Assembly: GCA_965203525.1 (NCBI GenBank)
Contig: OZ241898.1
Location: forward strand, 372,001-436,000
Length of the DNA stretch: 64,000 bases
DNA from: WTFV01 sp965203525
GTDB taxonomy: Bacteria > Acidobacteriota > Vicinamibacteria > Vicinamibacterales > UBA8438
Reading direction: 5' to 3'
Shown piece after piece: positions 8,170 to 17,703 of this stretch (positions are counted from its first letter, which is position 1; every line of letters starts with the position of its first letter). The notes beneath the pieces are model-generated. The model was given only the letters and a program-made list of their open reading frames with translations. It had not been told where the DNA came from and did no database searches. The position numbers were made by a program, and so were the translations under genes.

Positions 8170-10288
8170 CGATCTGCACGACGATGTGCTGCTTCCCCTC
8201 GTGCAGGTAGGTCATCATGCCGTACTGCCCGGGCGCGGGGAGCTCGACGCTGCCGAGGATCTCCCCGGTGCGCTTGTCGCGGCCGTGCAGCAGCAGCGGC
8301 GCGTCCGGCACGATCTGCCGCGTCCCCTCGCTGAGGGCGCGGGTCTGCACCAGCAGGTCGCCGGACACCATCTGGATGGAGAAGCCGGCGCCCCCCGCGT
8401 TCGGGACGTCGACGCCGGCCAGCCGCGGATGCTCGCGGATCACCCGCGCCGTCTCGCCGACCGGCAGCGACCAGACCTTCTCGCCGGTGTGCATCCGGTA
8501 CGCGGTGAGCTGGTTGTCCAGCGGCTTGTAGAGCCGCAGGCCGTCGAGGGTCGGCAGGCCCGTCACCGAGACGAACGGCTCCTGCTCGGGCGTGGGCCGG
8601 CGGAAGCCGCCCGGCAGCCACGCGGCGACGGTCGTGCCGGTGGTGGGGGTGGAATTGGGCGTGGCGCCGCCTGCGCCGGGCCGCGCGTAGTCCGGATCGT
8701 CGCGGTCCACGCCGCCGGTGGGCCGCATGAACGACGGGGCGCTGCACGTCCGCCGGTGCGAGTTGAACATCAGGCCGGTGTCCGGGTCCGCCACCGGCGG
8801 ATGCGGAATGACGTTGCCGCCGCCGCGGCAGCCCACGTTGTTGTAGAAGGGGTTGCCGTGGTTCTCCGGCAGGGCCGGCACGTAGAGCCCCCCGACCCGG
8901 TAATGCTCCAGGATCGCCAGCGCCTCCTGCTTCAGCTCCGGCGTGTAGTCGATGACGAACTCCTCGGTCAGCCCGCTCAGCACGATCGGATCGACCGGCT
9001 CGGGCCTGGTCGGGTACGGCTGCCGGGGCGACGTGTAGTTGCCGGGCACCTCCGTCTGGATGACCTCGCGATCCTCGAGCGGCCAGATCGGCTCGCCGGT
9101 CTCGCGGTCGAAGGCGAAGACGAGCCCCTGCTTGGTGTTCTGGATCAGCGCCGGGACGCGCTCCCCGTCCACCGTCAGGTCCATCAGGATGGGCGCGGTC
9201 GGCAGGTCGTAGTTCCACTGGTCGCTGCGGTGGATCTGGAAGTGCCAGCGCCGCTCCCCGGTCCGCGCGTCGAGCGCGAGGACGCAGCCGCCGAACAGGT
9301 TGTCGCCCGGCCGGTGGCCCGTGTAGCTCTGGACGGTCGAGGCGTTCGTCACCAGATACACCAGCCCCAGCTCCGGATCGGCGGAGGCGGGCGCCCAGGT
9401 CGACATGTCGCCCGACCACTGCCAGGCGTCGTCGTGCCACGTCTCGTGCCCGAATTCGCCGGGACGCGGGATCATGTGGAACTTCCAGAGGAACGCGCCG
9501 GTGGCCGCGTCGAAGCCCATGACGTCGCCGGGGACGTTCTCGATGCGGGTCTGCCCGTAGCTGGGCTGGTGCCCGACGAGCACCACGACCACCCCGTTGA
9601 CCACGATGGGCGGCGCCGAGGCGGTGACCATCCCCAGCTCGCGCGGGATGCCGTAGCCCGGGTCGTAGCTGGCCGCGCGGTCCAGCCAGCGGCCCCAGTC
9701 CTCGACCAGCGGCGGGATCAGGTCCAGGCCGCCGGAACGCGGAAAGCCGTCGAGCGGGATCGGGCGGCCCCAGTTCTCGAGGGGGCGGCCGGTCCGCGCG
9801 TCGAGCGCCCACAGGAAGAAGGCGGGACTCGTGACGAAGATCACGCCGCGGCCGTCCACCTCCGCCCAGGCGACCCCCTTGCCGTAGGCCTGCCGAGGGG
9901 AGCGCAGGTGCCGGACGGTCTCGGGCTCGCGGAAGGTCCAGAGCGTCTCGCCCGTGCCCGGATCGATGGCCACCACCTGCCGCCGCGGCGAGGCCACGGT
10001 GTACAGGACGCCGTCGACGTAGATCGGGGTGGCCCGGTTGAAGTAGTCGACGTTGGGCCCGAAGTTGTCGCCCCGCCAGATCCAGGCGACCTCCAGGTCG
10101 GAGAAGTTGCCGCCGTCGATCTGGTCCAGCGGCGACGAGCGGGTGTGCCCGGCGTCGCCGCCGAGGTAGCGCCACTGGCCGTCTTCCGTGCCGGTCAGGC
10201 GCTGGGCGCGCGCGCCGGCGGCGGCCAGCGCCACGGCGGCGAAACCGGCGGCGAGGACGAGCATCTGCGATCGCGTGAATCCAGGCAT
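8117..10288 (-). CDS. PQQ-dependent dehydrogenase (quinoprotein propeller), secreted
   Basis: 723 residues from the ATG at 10288, which has GGAA about 7 bases upstream; an in-frame ATG at 10300 is the alternative. The signal peptide MLVLAAGFAAVALAAAGARAQ is followed by the PQQ propeller: WRYLGGDAGHTRSSPL at the mature N-terminus, then blades with VVAIDPGTGETLWTF, LWALDARTGRPLE, FDAATGAFLWKFHM, LALDARTGERRWHF and VFAFDRETGEPIWPL. SDQWNYDLPTAP sits where the catalytic Asp of quinoprotein dehydrogenases is expected. It has no haem or cupredoxin domain, so electrons must leave to a separate carrier. It is 127 bp upstream of the cupredoxin-fused paralogue on the same strand, so the two may be co-transcribed. 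The substrate is not identifiable. Confidence 0.88.
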   Translation of the reverse strand: MPGFTRSQMLVLAAGFAAVALAAAGARAQRLTGTEDGQWRYLGGDAGHTRSSPLDQIDGGNFSDLEVAWIWRGDNFGPNVDYFNRATPIYVDGVLYTVASPRRQVVAIDPGTGETLWTFREPETVRHLRSPRQAYGKGVAWAEVDGRGVIFVTSPAFFLWALDARTGRPLENWGRPIPLDGFPRSGGLDLIPPLVEDWGRWLDRAASYDPGYGIPRELGMVTASAPPIVVNGVVVVLVGHQPSYGQTRIENVPGDVMGFDAATGAFLWKFHMIPRPGEFGHETWHDDAWQWSGDMSTWAPASADPELGLVYLVTNASTVQSYTGHRPGDNLFGGCVLALDARTGERRWHFQIHRSDQWNYDLPTAPILMDLTVDGERVPALIQNTKQGLVFAFDRETGEPIWPLEDREVIQTEVPGNYTSPRQPYPTRPEPVDPIVLSGLTEEFVIDYTPELKQEALAILEHYRVGGLYVPALPENHGNPFYNNVGCRGGGNVIPHPPVADPDTGLMFNSHRRTCSAPSFMRPTGGVDRDDPDYARPGAGGATPNSTPTTGTTVAAWLPGGFRRPTPEQEPFVSVTGLPTLDGLRLYKPLDNQLTAYRMHTGEKVWSLPVGETARVIREHPRLAGVDVPNAGGAGFSIQMVSGDLLVQTRALSEGTRQIVPDAPLLLHGRDKRTGEILGSVELPAPGQYGMMTYLHEGKQHIVVQIGSVQTGFPGSLVAYALP

Positions 10289-10429
10289 GGTGCGTTCCAT
10301 TCAATCACATTCCCGCTTCGCGGCCCTCGTCCGGGCCTGGTCGCGAGCATCCCGTTCCGGATGCGCATGGCGCAGGACCGCACGGACCGATCGTCGAACG
10401 AATGAGCGGCCGGCGGGCCGCGGGTGCTG

Positions 10430-10807
10430 CTAGTCCGCGGACTGCCGGCGCTGGTGCAGCATGCGTGCGGCCCACGCGAACCCGAAGAAGTACCGGCGGA
10501 GGCCGCGGGCCGAGTCCGGCGGCACGTCCGGATCGAAGAAGAGGCGGCAGAACTCTTCGCGCGCGCGCAGGATTTCCTGGCAGCGACGCCCCCGCCAGCG
10601 GGGGTCGGCGGCGGTCAGGTCGAACAGCTCCAGGGCCCTCTCGAAAGCGGTTTCGAAGCGGTCCGCCCGGCCTGTCTCGTGCGCCCGAATCGCGCGCTCC
10701 ACCTCGCTTCCCACGTTCCCGAGCTGCTCGACCAGCTCCAGCCGCGCCCAGCCCCCGGCGGCGGCGCGCCTGTGCAGCACCCTGGGCACCGCGGGGTTCC
10801 CCTTCAT
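10430..10807 (-). CDS. conserved small helical protein, partner of DUF5674
   Basis: 125 residues, predicted all-helical, with LVEQLGNVGSEVERAIRA and FETAFERALELFDLTAADP as the most distinctive stretches; I recall similar unnamed proteins in diverse bacteria. The start ATG overlaps the stop of the DUF5674 gene by four bases (ATGA), so the two are translationally coupled. There is no signal peptide or membrane segment. The function is unknown. Confidence 0.65.
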   Translation of the reverse strand: MKGNPAVPRVLHRRAAAGGWARLELVEQLGNVGSEVERAIRAHETGRADRFETAFERALELFDLTAADPRWRGRRCQEILRAREEFCRLFFDPDVPPDSARGLRRYFFGFAWAARMLHQRRQSAD

Positions 10808-11157
10808 TTCGGTACAACCAGGGCTCCGACCACCGCGCGGATGCGGGCCCGGGTCCCTTCGTCATCGACGCCGCGCGAACGGTTGCCCTGACCCGGCCGC
10901 AGGTTGATCAGCGAATCGAACTCGATCCAGGCGCTTCCGCTCTCTCCGGGATACAGGTTGACTCCCCAGAGATCCCGCTGGCGCGATCCATCGGCGAGGA
11001 GCGCCGCCTCGTCGTCCGCGTGCAGCTCCCCGCCGATCGCCAGGACTCCCCGCGACACGTCGACCACCGCCTTGATCCAGTCTCCGAACTGCTCTCCGGC
11101 CATGCGCGCCACGTCGGCGCGCGCGATGCGATCCCGAACGATCCGCCCGCTGGTCAC
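10804..11157 (-). CDS. DUF5674 family protein
   Basis: 117 residues from a GTG at 11157 preceded by GGGGGAAGGGACGAG; a longer frame begins upstream but lacks homology. Diagnostic stretches are GDWIKAVVDVSRGVLAIGGE, LHADDEAALLADGSRQ, DLWGVNLYPG, IEFDSLINLRPGQGNRSRGV and the C-terminal IRAVVGAL. This matches the DUF5674 family of small cytosolic proteins of unknown function. It is coupled to the following helical protein by a 4-bp overlap. Confidence 0.8.
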   Translation of the reverse strand: MTSGRIVRDRIARADVARMAGEQFGDWIKAVVDVSRGVLAIGGELHADDEAALLADGSRQRDLWGVNLYPGESGSAWIEFDSLINLRPGQGNRSRGVDDEGTRARIRAVVGALVVPK

Positions 11158-11390
11158 CTCGTCCCTTCCCCCAAGCCTCGCCCGGCGCCACGTCCCCGCG
11201 CCGATCCGGGAGAACGGGCCGGCGCCCGGATGCCGGACCCGGCGGTTTATCCCACACGGGGTGGCGATCGTCAAGGCCGGCGACGTCCGGCGCCGCCCGT
11301 CGAGGACGTCGCCCGGATCGACCGGGCCGCGGAGCTACGGCAGCGGCCGGGCAAACCGCACGCGCCGTCGCTCGCACCGGCCGGCAGTCC

Positions 11391-13397
11391 TCACCGTGCG
11401 TGCAGGTCCAGGATCACTCCCGCACGACCGGGCGGCACGGGCACGCGCACCGGCGGCCCCGTATCCACCGGCACCGTGACTTCCTGCAACCCGGCCCCGG
11501 TTGCCGCGTCAAGGAACCGGCCGGACATCGGCACGGGAAGCCGGAGCATCAGATGCGACTCGGACGTCGTCGCCTCCATGTACGCGATGAAACGCTCCGG
11601 CGACTGAAAACCGAACGCCCGGCGCAGGCCGCCGGCGGCCCGCAGCACGCTGCCGCCGGCGGGACCGTCCACGAAACGCAGCCGTGCCAGGGCCGGCGCG
11701 GGGTTCAGCGCCGCGACGCCCCGCGACTTCTCGCCGCGAACCCGGTACAGCCGGGTGGCTCCGTCGGTGATCTCCAGCACGAGGTCCCGCCGCCGATCGA
11801 GCCGGTCCAGCTCCTGCCGAAAACGGTCCGCGCCGGGATACCGGCCGGTGTGCACGACGACGTACCCGACACCGAGCTCCTGGAGCCACGCCACCGCCAG
11901 AACCGAAGGAAACATCCCGGCCAGACGCGCCGTCTCGTCGAAGTCGGGAGGCGAGAATCCACCGAAGCCGTTCACCAGAGGGCGCCAGTGCGCGGTCGAC
12001 GCCAGGAGGTACCGCGCGTTCCGGTGGAACTCGTGGCGCCGGTAGATGGGCAACTCGACGACGGCGCCCGGCCACGAGGACGCGGCCAGGTAGCGGTGGA
12101 CGCGCCCGGCGTAGTCGAACCGCGGCCAGGACCCCACCCCGTGGAAGCTCTCCCCGGTCGCCAGCGCCAGCAGGACGACCGTGGCGAGGGTTCGCCGGCG
12201 GGCCGCGGCCGGCTTCGCCAAGCCGCTGAAGCCGATGCCCGCCAGCATCGCGAGGGCGAAGACCACGAGGACCCCGAAACGGTGAATCGCACGCAGGCCC
12301 TGCAGCGGCGGTACCAGGTCGTACGCCCAGGCGTACACCGGCGTGAGGGAACCGAGGGACATCAGGCAACCGGCGCCGGCGACCGCAACGAGCATCCGGC
12401 GCGTCCCGCGCGGCGCGGCGGACCGCCGGCGCAGAACCGCCACCCCGGCCAGCGCGAGCGTGACGACGCCCGGAAACAGCGTGCCCGGCGCGGAGTGGTA
12501 ATAGCTCCCGCTCCAGCTTTCGTAATGCAGCTTCGCGGAGGACGCCAGGTAGCTGCTCAACGCCGTCGCCAGCTCGGCGGCTTCCACGACGGGCGGCCTC
12601 TGGTGGCCGGCCCGCACGTAGGGCCGCAACACGACGAAGAGCACCGCGAGGGTGACCGCCGCCGCTGCCGCAAGCCGCAACAGGAGCCGGACGCCGTCAC
12701 GGCCGCGGAACTCCCGTGCGCGCGCCAGCGCGGCGGCGCCGAGCGCGAAGCACACGAAGACCACGAGGTACCCCGACGTCAGGGCCGCGCCGAGCACGCA
12801 CGACCCGAGCCACGCCGCGTCGCGCGCGCGCCGCTGCGTCAGCAACCGGTGGAACGCGAGGAACGCGAGCGGCAACCAGTACGCGTGCAGCGCCTGCAAG
12901 TGCGCCACGCGCGTCAGGAACACGGTGCTGAACGCGAACAGCGCGCCCGCCAGCAGGCCGGCGCGCCGGTCGCCGGTCCAGGTTCCGACGAGCGCGCACA
13001 CCGCGAGCGCCGTGAGCGTGAACCCGAGCAGCACGAGCACGTTGTGGGCGAGAAGCGCCGAACCGCCGAACCAGCGAATCGGCGCCGCGAGCAGCCCGGG
13101 CACGATGAGCGGTTCCGTGTAGGCCAGGGCGCCGCGGTGCGGATGGAACGCGTTCGCGTCGAACAGGCGCCGCGGATCGTGGAAGACCTGCCGGGCGACC
13201 CACGACACGGCCCACGCGTTGAGCCACGCGTCGTCGTGGATCCGCGACCGGGAACTCGGCCCCGTCGCCATCGGCCACGTATGGAGAACCGCGAGCAGCA
13301 GGAAGACGACCGGCGCATGCCAGCGCCGGTTTCCCAACGCTCGACGCACCGGAGCCGAGGCGGACCGCACGCTCGACGTCCGCATCCTGAAGACCAT
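11391..13397 (-). CDS. polytopic membrane protein, GT-C-like putative glycosyltransferase
   Basis: 668 residues. A basic N-terminus leads to a first membrane helix (HAPVVFLLLAVLHTW), then an acidic loop SRIHDDAWLNAWAVSW where GT-C enzymes carry their catalytic Asp residues. About eleven further membrane segments and a soluble C-terminal domain of about 200 residues with beta-rich character follow. This architecture fits lipid-linked sugar transferases of the PMT/YfhO type, but no family-specific motif settles it. GGAG lies eight bases before the ATG. It is divergent from asnB across a repeat-bearing spacer. Confidence 0.6.
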   Translation of the reverse strand: MVFRMRTSSVRSASAPVRRALGNRRWHAPVVFLLLAVLHTWPMATGPSSRSRIHDDAWLNAWAVSWVARQVFHDPRRLFDANAFHPHRGALAYTEPLIVPGLLAAPIRWFGGSALLAHNVLVLLGFTLTALAVCALVGTWTGDRRAGLLAGALFAFSTVFLTRVAHLQALHAYWLPLAFLAFHRLLTQRRARDAAWLGSCVLGAALTSGYLVVFVCFALGAAALARAREFRGRDGVRLLLRLAAAAAVTLAVLFVVLRPYVRAGHQRPPVVEAAELATALSSYLASSAKLHYESWSGSYYHSAPGTLFPGVVTLALAGVAVLRRRSAAPRGTRRMLVAVAGAGCLMSLGSLTPVYAWAYDLVPPLQGLRAIHRFGVLVVFALAMLAGIGFSGLAKPAAARRRTLATVVLLALATGESFHGVGSWPRFDYAGRVHRYLAASSWPGAVVELPIYRRHEFHRNARYLLASTAHWRPLVNGFGGFSPPDFDETARLAGMFPSVLAVAWLQELGVGYVVVHTGRYPGADRFRQELDRLDRRRDLVLEITDGATRLYRVRGEKSRGVAALNPAPALARLRFVDGPAGGSVLRAAGGLRRAFGFQSPERFIAYMEATTSESHLMLRLPVPMSGRFLDAATGAGLQEVTVPVDTGPPVRVPVPPGRAGVILDLHAR

Positions 13398-13452
13398 CGG
13401 GCGCGCTCCAGTCTACAGGTCCGGTGCGCCGGCCGCGCGCCGGACCGCCCGG

Positions 13453-13564
13453 CGCGACGATTGGTCGCCGTATCCCGTTCGTTCGTTGTAGCCGTTGCAG
13501 GGACCACTTGACGCCGCGGTGTCTCGACGCGCCGATTGGTCGCCGCATCCCGTTCGTTGTAGCC
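13453..13564. repeat. spaced direct repeat in the divergent asnB spacer
   Basis: A segment containing GATTGGTCGCCG and ATCCCGTTCGTT occurs at about 13453-13493 and 13528-13564, 71-75 bp apart with a 4-bp indel. The intervening 34 bp are unique. Confidence 0.8.
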
Positions 13565-13614
13565 TCTCCCCCGACGTTCCCCGGGCGCGCTCCGCCTCCG
13601 CCGTCGCCAACCCC

Positions 13615-15525
13615 ATGTGCGGTATCGCCGCCATCGCCGAACGGGATTCCGACCGGCCCGTTCCGCCGGAGCGGCTGGCGGCCATGGTCGACACCCTCCG
13701 GCATCGCGGGCCGGACGACGCCGGTCAGGTTGCGCTGCCCGGCGCCGGAATCGGCATGCGGCGGCTCTCGATCATCGACGTGCGGGGCGGGCGGCAGCCC
13801 TTCGCGAGCGAAGACGGCGCGGTGCGCCTCGTCGGCAACGGGGAGATCTACAACCACGACGTGCTGCGCGCGCAACTGGAAGCACGCGGCCACGCGTTCG
13901 CCAGCGGCAGCGACGTCGAGGCCGCGCTGCACGCGTACGAGGAATGGGGCGAGTCGTTCGTGGAACGGCTGCACGGCATGTTCGCCCTCGCCCTGTGGGA
14001 CGCCCGCTCGCGCACGCTGGTGGCGGCGCGCGACCGGGCGGGAGAGAAGCCGCTCTACTACGCCCTGACCCCCGGCCGCCTGCTGCTGGCGTCGGAGATC
14101 AAGGCGCTGCTCGTCTGTCCGGACGTGTCGCGCGAGGTGGATCTCGAGGCTCTCGACCAGTTCCTGACCTACGAGTACGTCATCACGCCGCGCACCATCT
14201 TCTCGGCCGTCCGGCGGCTCCCCCCGGCGCACCGTCTGGTGTACCGCGACGGCGCGCTCACCCTCACCCGGTACTGGAGCGCCGCGGACGTGGCGCCGGC
14301 GGCGTGGACCGACGAAGAGGCCGCGTCGGTGCTGCGCCGGACGTTGCGGCGCGCGGTCTCGCGCCAGACGATGTCGGACGTGCCGCTGGGCGCCTTCCTG
14401 TCGGGCGGCATCGACTCCAGCGCGATCGTGGCGATGATGGCCGGGACGGACGGCCGGAACCGGTCGGCGGTCAACACGTTCAGCATGGGCTTCGCGGACG
14501 GGAGCTACGACGAGCTCCCGCACGCCCGGCGCGTGGCGGCGCGCTTCGGCACCCGGCACCGCGAAGGAACGGTCGAACCGGACGTCGCCGGGCTGTTCCA
14601 CCGGCTGATCCCCCATCTCGACGAGCCGTTCGCCGACGTCTCGCTGTTTCCGACGTTCCTGGTCTCGGAAATTGCCCGGGCGCACGTCACGGTGGCCCTT
14701 TCCGGCGACGGCGGAGACGAGTTGTTCGGGGGCTACGACACGTACCAGGCGGACCGGCTCGCCCGCCGCATCGCCGCCGTCGTCCCCCGGCCGGCGGCGG
14801 CGGCGCTCGCCGGCCTGGCGTCGCTCTTTCCGCCGAGCGAAAAGAAGAAGGGACTCGTCAACAAGGTCAGGAGGTTCACGGCCGGCCTGGCCGCGGCGCC
14901 GCCCGGGATCGAACACTACCGCTGGATGACGTACCTGAGCCCGGCCGCCAAGCGGCGCCTTTATACTCCCGCGCTGCGCGCGGCGCTGGCCGGCGCCGAT
15001 GCGTACCGCCCGGTACGCGACGCGCTCCGCGCGGCCGGCACGGACGATCTGCTGAACCGGCAGCTTCACGCGGATCTGAGCATCTACCTCGCCGACGACA
15101 TCCTCGTGAAGGTGGATCGGATGAGCATGGCCGCGTCCCTCGAGACCCGGGCGCCGTTCCTCGACGTCGAGGTCCTGCAGCTCGCCCTGTCCATGCCGGG
15201 ACACCTCAAGATCCGCGGCGGCGAGCGGAAGTACGTCCTGAAGCGCGCCATGGCCGGCGTGCTGCCGCCGTCGATCCTGCGCCGGTCGAAGGAGGGTTTC
15301 AGCATCCCGATGAAGAACTGGCTCAAGCGGGACCTGGAGCCGTTGCTGCGCGATCTCCTGTCGCCGGCGCGGATCGGGCGGCGGGGCTGGTTCGAGCCCG
15401 GCGCGGTGGCGGTACTGATCGACCGGCACGCCGCCGGCCGCGAGAACCACGCCCACGCGCTGTTCAGCCTCATGGCGCTGGAACGGTGGGCGCAGGCGCA
15501 CGTCGACGCCCGTCCGGGAAGCTGA
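13615..15525 (+). CDS. asnB: asparagine synthase (glutamine-hydrolysing)
   Basis: 636 residues starting MCGIAAIAERD. The start is fixed by chemistry: Met is removed and Cys2 is the N-terminal glutaminase nucleophile. Residues 2-200 form the class II glutaminase domain (RHRGPDDAG, NGEIYNH, GDRAGEKPLYY-type segment at 140-150). The synthetase domain begins near 215 with the ATP-pyrophosphatase loop LSGGIDSSAIVA and continues with SGDGGDELFGGY. It converts aspartate, ATP and glutamine to asparagine. The length is typical. There is no clear Shine-Dalgarno. AsnB paralogues also occur in polysaccharide loci, and the neighbour is a putative glycosyltransferase, so a role in modification of a surface polymer is possible. 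Confidence 0.92.
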   Translation: MCGIAAIAERDSDRPVPPERLAAMVDTLRHRGPDDAGQVALPGAGIGMRRLSIIDVRGGRQPFASEDGAVRLVGNGEIYNHDVLRAQLEARGHAFASGSDVEAALHAYEEWGESFVERLHGMFALALWDARSRTLVAARDRAGEKPLYYALTPGRLLLASEIKALLVCPDVSREVDLEALDQFLTYEYVITPRTIFSAVRRLPPAHRLVYRDGALTLTRYWSAADVAPAAWTDEEAASVLRRTLRRAVSRQTMSDVPLGAFLSGGIDSSAIVAMMAGTDGRNRSAVNTFSMGFADGSYDELPHARRVAARFGTRHREGTVEPDVAGLFHRLIPHLDEPFADVSLFPTFLVSEIARAHVTVALSGDGGDELFGGYDTYQADRLARRIAAVVPRPAAAALAGLASLFPPSEKKKGLVNKVRRFTAGLAAAPPGIEHYRWMTYLSPAAKRRLYTPALRAALAGADAYRPVRDALRAAGTDDLLNRQLHADLSIYLADDILVKVDRMSMAASLETRAPFLDVEVLQLALSMPGHLKIRGGERKYVLKRAMAGVLPPSILRRSKEGFSIPMKNWLKRDLEPLLRDLLSPARIGRRGWFEPGAVAVLIDRHAAGRENHAHALFSLMALERWAQAHVDARPGS

Positions 15526-15664
15526 TACGCGCACGCGCCGCGACCGGCCGGGACAGGCGGGACTCGACCTGTGCGACCTCTGCCGCCGCGCATTCGCCGG
15601 ACGCCGGCCTGCGATGACATCCCGACGGCGCAAACGGCGCTTCCGTTTTGATGAAGCGACTCGG

Positions 15665-16057
15665 CTACACACGGAAGGGAAGCTTGAATCTCCCGCGCGG
15701 GCTCGTGCGCTCCTCTCGTGACGGGGTCGGAAATGGATCCACGAGATCCGTCACTTTCCAAGAGGCCGAAACGTCCGAACGCAAACTGTAACAGAAGAAG
15801 TCGCGAGTACGGCCTCCGGAAACCGAACGGCGGAGTCGGTGAATGAGTTGCATCGTCGGTTCCGTTCGGGCCAAGCCGCCATCCGGATGAATCAACACCG
15901 GCGTTCGATCGAATTCTGGCGCGCCGAGAGGATTCGCGAAGATCAGCATCGGCCGGTTTCGATTCGCGCCGTCGCCGTACGTCCCGAGACCGAGTCGTTT
16001 GGTTCGCTCTCCCGCAACGCTCAGGTACAGATCGAAATCGCCGCTTGCAGTGGTCAT
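15665..16057 (-). CDS. unrecognised ORF in a low-GC island
   Basis: 130 residues, MTTASGDFDLYLSVAGERTK at the N-terminus and a middle segment NRPMLIFANPLGAPEFDRTP. I do not recognise the family. There is no signal peptide. Codon use is markedly less GC-rich at third positions than neighbouring genes, which suggests acquired or decaying DNA. It could be a gene fragment rather than a functional gene. Confidence 0.3.
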   Translation of the reverse strand: MTTASGDFDLYLSVAGERTKRLGLGTYGDGANRNRPMLIFANPLGAPEFDRTPVLIHPDGGLARTEPTMQLIHRLRRSVSGGRTRDFFCYSLRSDVSASWKVTDLVDPFPTPSREERTSPRGRFKLPFRV

Positions 16058-16072
16058 AGCCGCGCTCGCCGT

Positions 16073-16161
16073 GCGAAGGCTTCGATCCCCGCCCGCCGGA
16101 TCGGACCCGAAGGCCGGCGTGCTGCCAAACGCGAAGCAGGCTTCGATCCCCGCCCGCCGGA
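16073..16161. repeat. spaced direct repeat upstream of the YeiH gene
   Basis: GCTTCGATCCCCGCCCGCCG occurs within 16073-16100 and 16131-16161, 61 bp apart. Each copy is preceded by GCGAAG, so each can form a small CGAAG/CTTCG stem. Confidence 0.8.
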
Positions 16162-16229
16162 CCCCGCGCCGGTTCCGCCGCCGGTTGGCGCTTTCCCGCG
16201 CCGAAAAGTTCGGTCATCATAGGCGCGCC

Positions 16230-17672
16230 ATGCCGCACCCCGCGCACGACAGGAATCCGCTGATCGCCTCCGAGGACTGGTGGGCGGTCTGGCTCGCCGG
16301 ACTCGTCATGGCCGGCGTGGTCGCCGGCGCCGTCGGCGTCGTGCCGGGCGTGGGGCGCTGGACGGCGGCGCCGGCCGAGGCGTTCGCGGGCCGCGCAGCG
16401 GGGCTCGCCGTGCTCGGAGCGGTCCTGGCGGCGGTCTCCGCGCTCGCCGTGCGGGTGATGGGCCACTCCGCCCGCCGCCACGCCGCCGCCTTCGTTCCCC
16501 TGTTCGTGCTGGCCGTCGCCGCCTACACCCTCGCCAACCAGGCCGGGGTCCGCGCCGCCGGCTTCGGCTACGCCTTCTGGGCGCTGCTGATCGGTCTGAT
16601 CATCGCGAACACCGGCGGGACGCCGGCGTGGCTCCGGCCGGCGCTGCGCAGCGAGCTCTACATCAAGACCGGCCTCGTGCTGCTGGGCGCGGAGGTCCTG
16701 TTCGGCAACGTCCTGCGCCTCGGCGCGCCGGGACTGTTCGTCGCCTGGCTGGTGACGCCGGTCGTCCTCGTCTTCATGTACCAGTTCGGGGTGCGCGTCC
16801 TGCGGATCGGCAGCCGGTCGCTGGTGATGGTCATCGCCGCCGCCACCTCGGTCTGCGGCGTGTCGGCGGCCATCGCCGTCGCGGCCGCGGCGCGCGCCCG
16901 CCGGCAGGAGCTGACGCTGGCCGTCGGCATGTCGCTGATCTTCACCGTGGCGATGATGATCGTGATGCCGCTCGGCATCCGCTGGGCCGGCCTGGACCCG
17001 GTGGTCGGCGCCGCCTGGATCGGGGGCACGGTGGACGCCACCGGGGCGGTGGTGGCGGCCGGGGCCCTGCTCGGCGAGCAGGCGGAGCAGATCGCCGCGG
17101 TCGTGAAGATGATCCAGAACACGCTGATCGGCGTCGTCGCGTTCCTCGTCGCCGTCTTCTGGGTGACGCGGGTCGAGGCGACGGGCGAACGGAAGCCGGA
17201 CGCGCTGGAGATCTGGCGCCGCCTGCCGAAGTTCGTCATCGGCTTCGTCGCCGCCTCGCTCCTCTTCTCGTTCGTCCTGACTCCGTCGCTCGGCGCAACG
17301 CGCGTGGCGGAGGCGCTGGACCTGACCTCCGACGTCCGGGGCTGGCTGTTCTGCTTGGCGTTCGTCAGCATCGGCCTCGAATCGCGGCTGCGCGACCTCG
17401 CCCGGCACGCCGCGGGCGGGCGTCCGGTCCAGCTCTACCTCACGGGCCAGACGTTCAATCTGGTTCTGACCCTGGCCGCCGCCTGGCTGGCCTTCGGCGG
17501 CGTCCTGTTCGAGCGGGTGGAGGCCGAACCGTCGCGCGCGCACGCCGGCGCGCGGCCCGCCACCGTGATCGAGCACAACCTCGCGACGGGGCGGGACGCG
17601 ACGCCGCTCTTCCACACGGAAGTCGAGGGCTGGCGCGGCCATCCGGCCGCGGGCCGCCCCGCGGCGCGCTGA
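16230..17672 (+). CDS. YeiH/YadS-type putative sulfate exporter family membrane protein
   Basis: 480 residues from the ATG of MPHPAHDRNPLIASEDWWAV. About eleven membrane helices. Family motifs: FGYAFWALLIGLIIANTGG, the segment LYIKTGLVLLGAEVLF, TSVCGVSAAIAVAAAARA and WIGGTVDATGAVVAAGALLG. This is the PF03601 family, whose YeiH member is annotated as a putative sulfate or sulfonate exporter; direct biochemical evidence is thin. The C-terminus is longer than in many homologues, with a soluble tail of about 50 residues. It converges on mltG. There is no obvious sulfur-metabolism neighbour. Confidence 0.88.
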   Translation: MPHPAHDRNPLIASEDWWAVWLAGLVMAGVVAGAVGVVPGVGRWTAAPAEAFAGRAAGLAVLGAVLAAVSALAVRVMGHSARRHAAAFVPLFVLAVAAYTLANQAGVRAAGFGYAFWALLIGLIIANTGGTPAWLRPALRSELYIKTGLVLLGAEVLFGNVLRLGAPGLFVAWLVTPVVLVFMYQFGVRVLRIGSRSLVMVIAAATSVCGVSAAIAVAAAARARRQELTLAVGMSLIFTVAMMIVMPLGIRWAGLDPVVGAAWIGGTVDATGAVVAAGALLGEQAEQIAAVVKMIQNTLIGVVAFLVAVFWVTRVEATGERKPDALEIWRRLPKFVIGFVAASLLFSFVLTPSLGATRVAEALDLTSDVRGWLFCLAFVSIGLESRLRDLARHAAGGRPVQLYLTGQTFNLVLTLAAAWLAFGGVLFERVEAEPSRAHAGARPATVIEHNLATGRDATPLFHTEVEGWRGHPAAGRPAAR

Positions 17673-17703
17673 CGCCGGCGGGAACGGCCGGCGACGAATT
17701 CCC

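Larger units (their letters stand above)
15526..16229. other. intergenic region with a low-GC segment
   Basis: About 700 bp between asnB and the YeiH gene. The part 15640-16060 is visibly poorer in GC than everything around it and holds one open frame on the minus strand (listed separately). The last 150 bp carry a spaced direct repeat. Confidence 0.6.
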
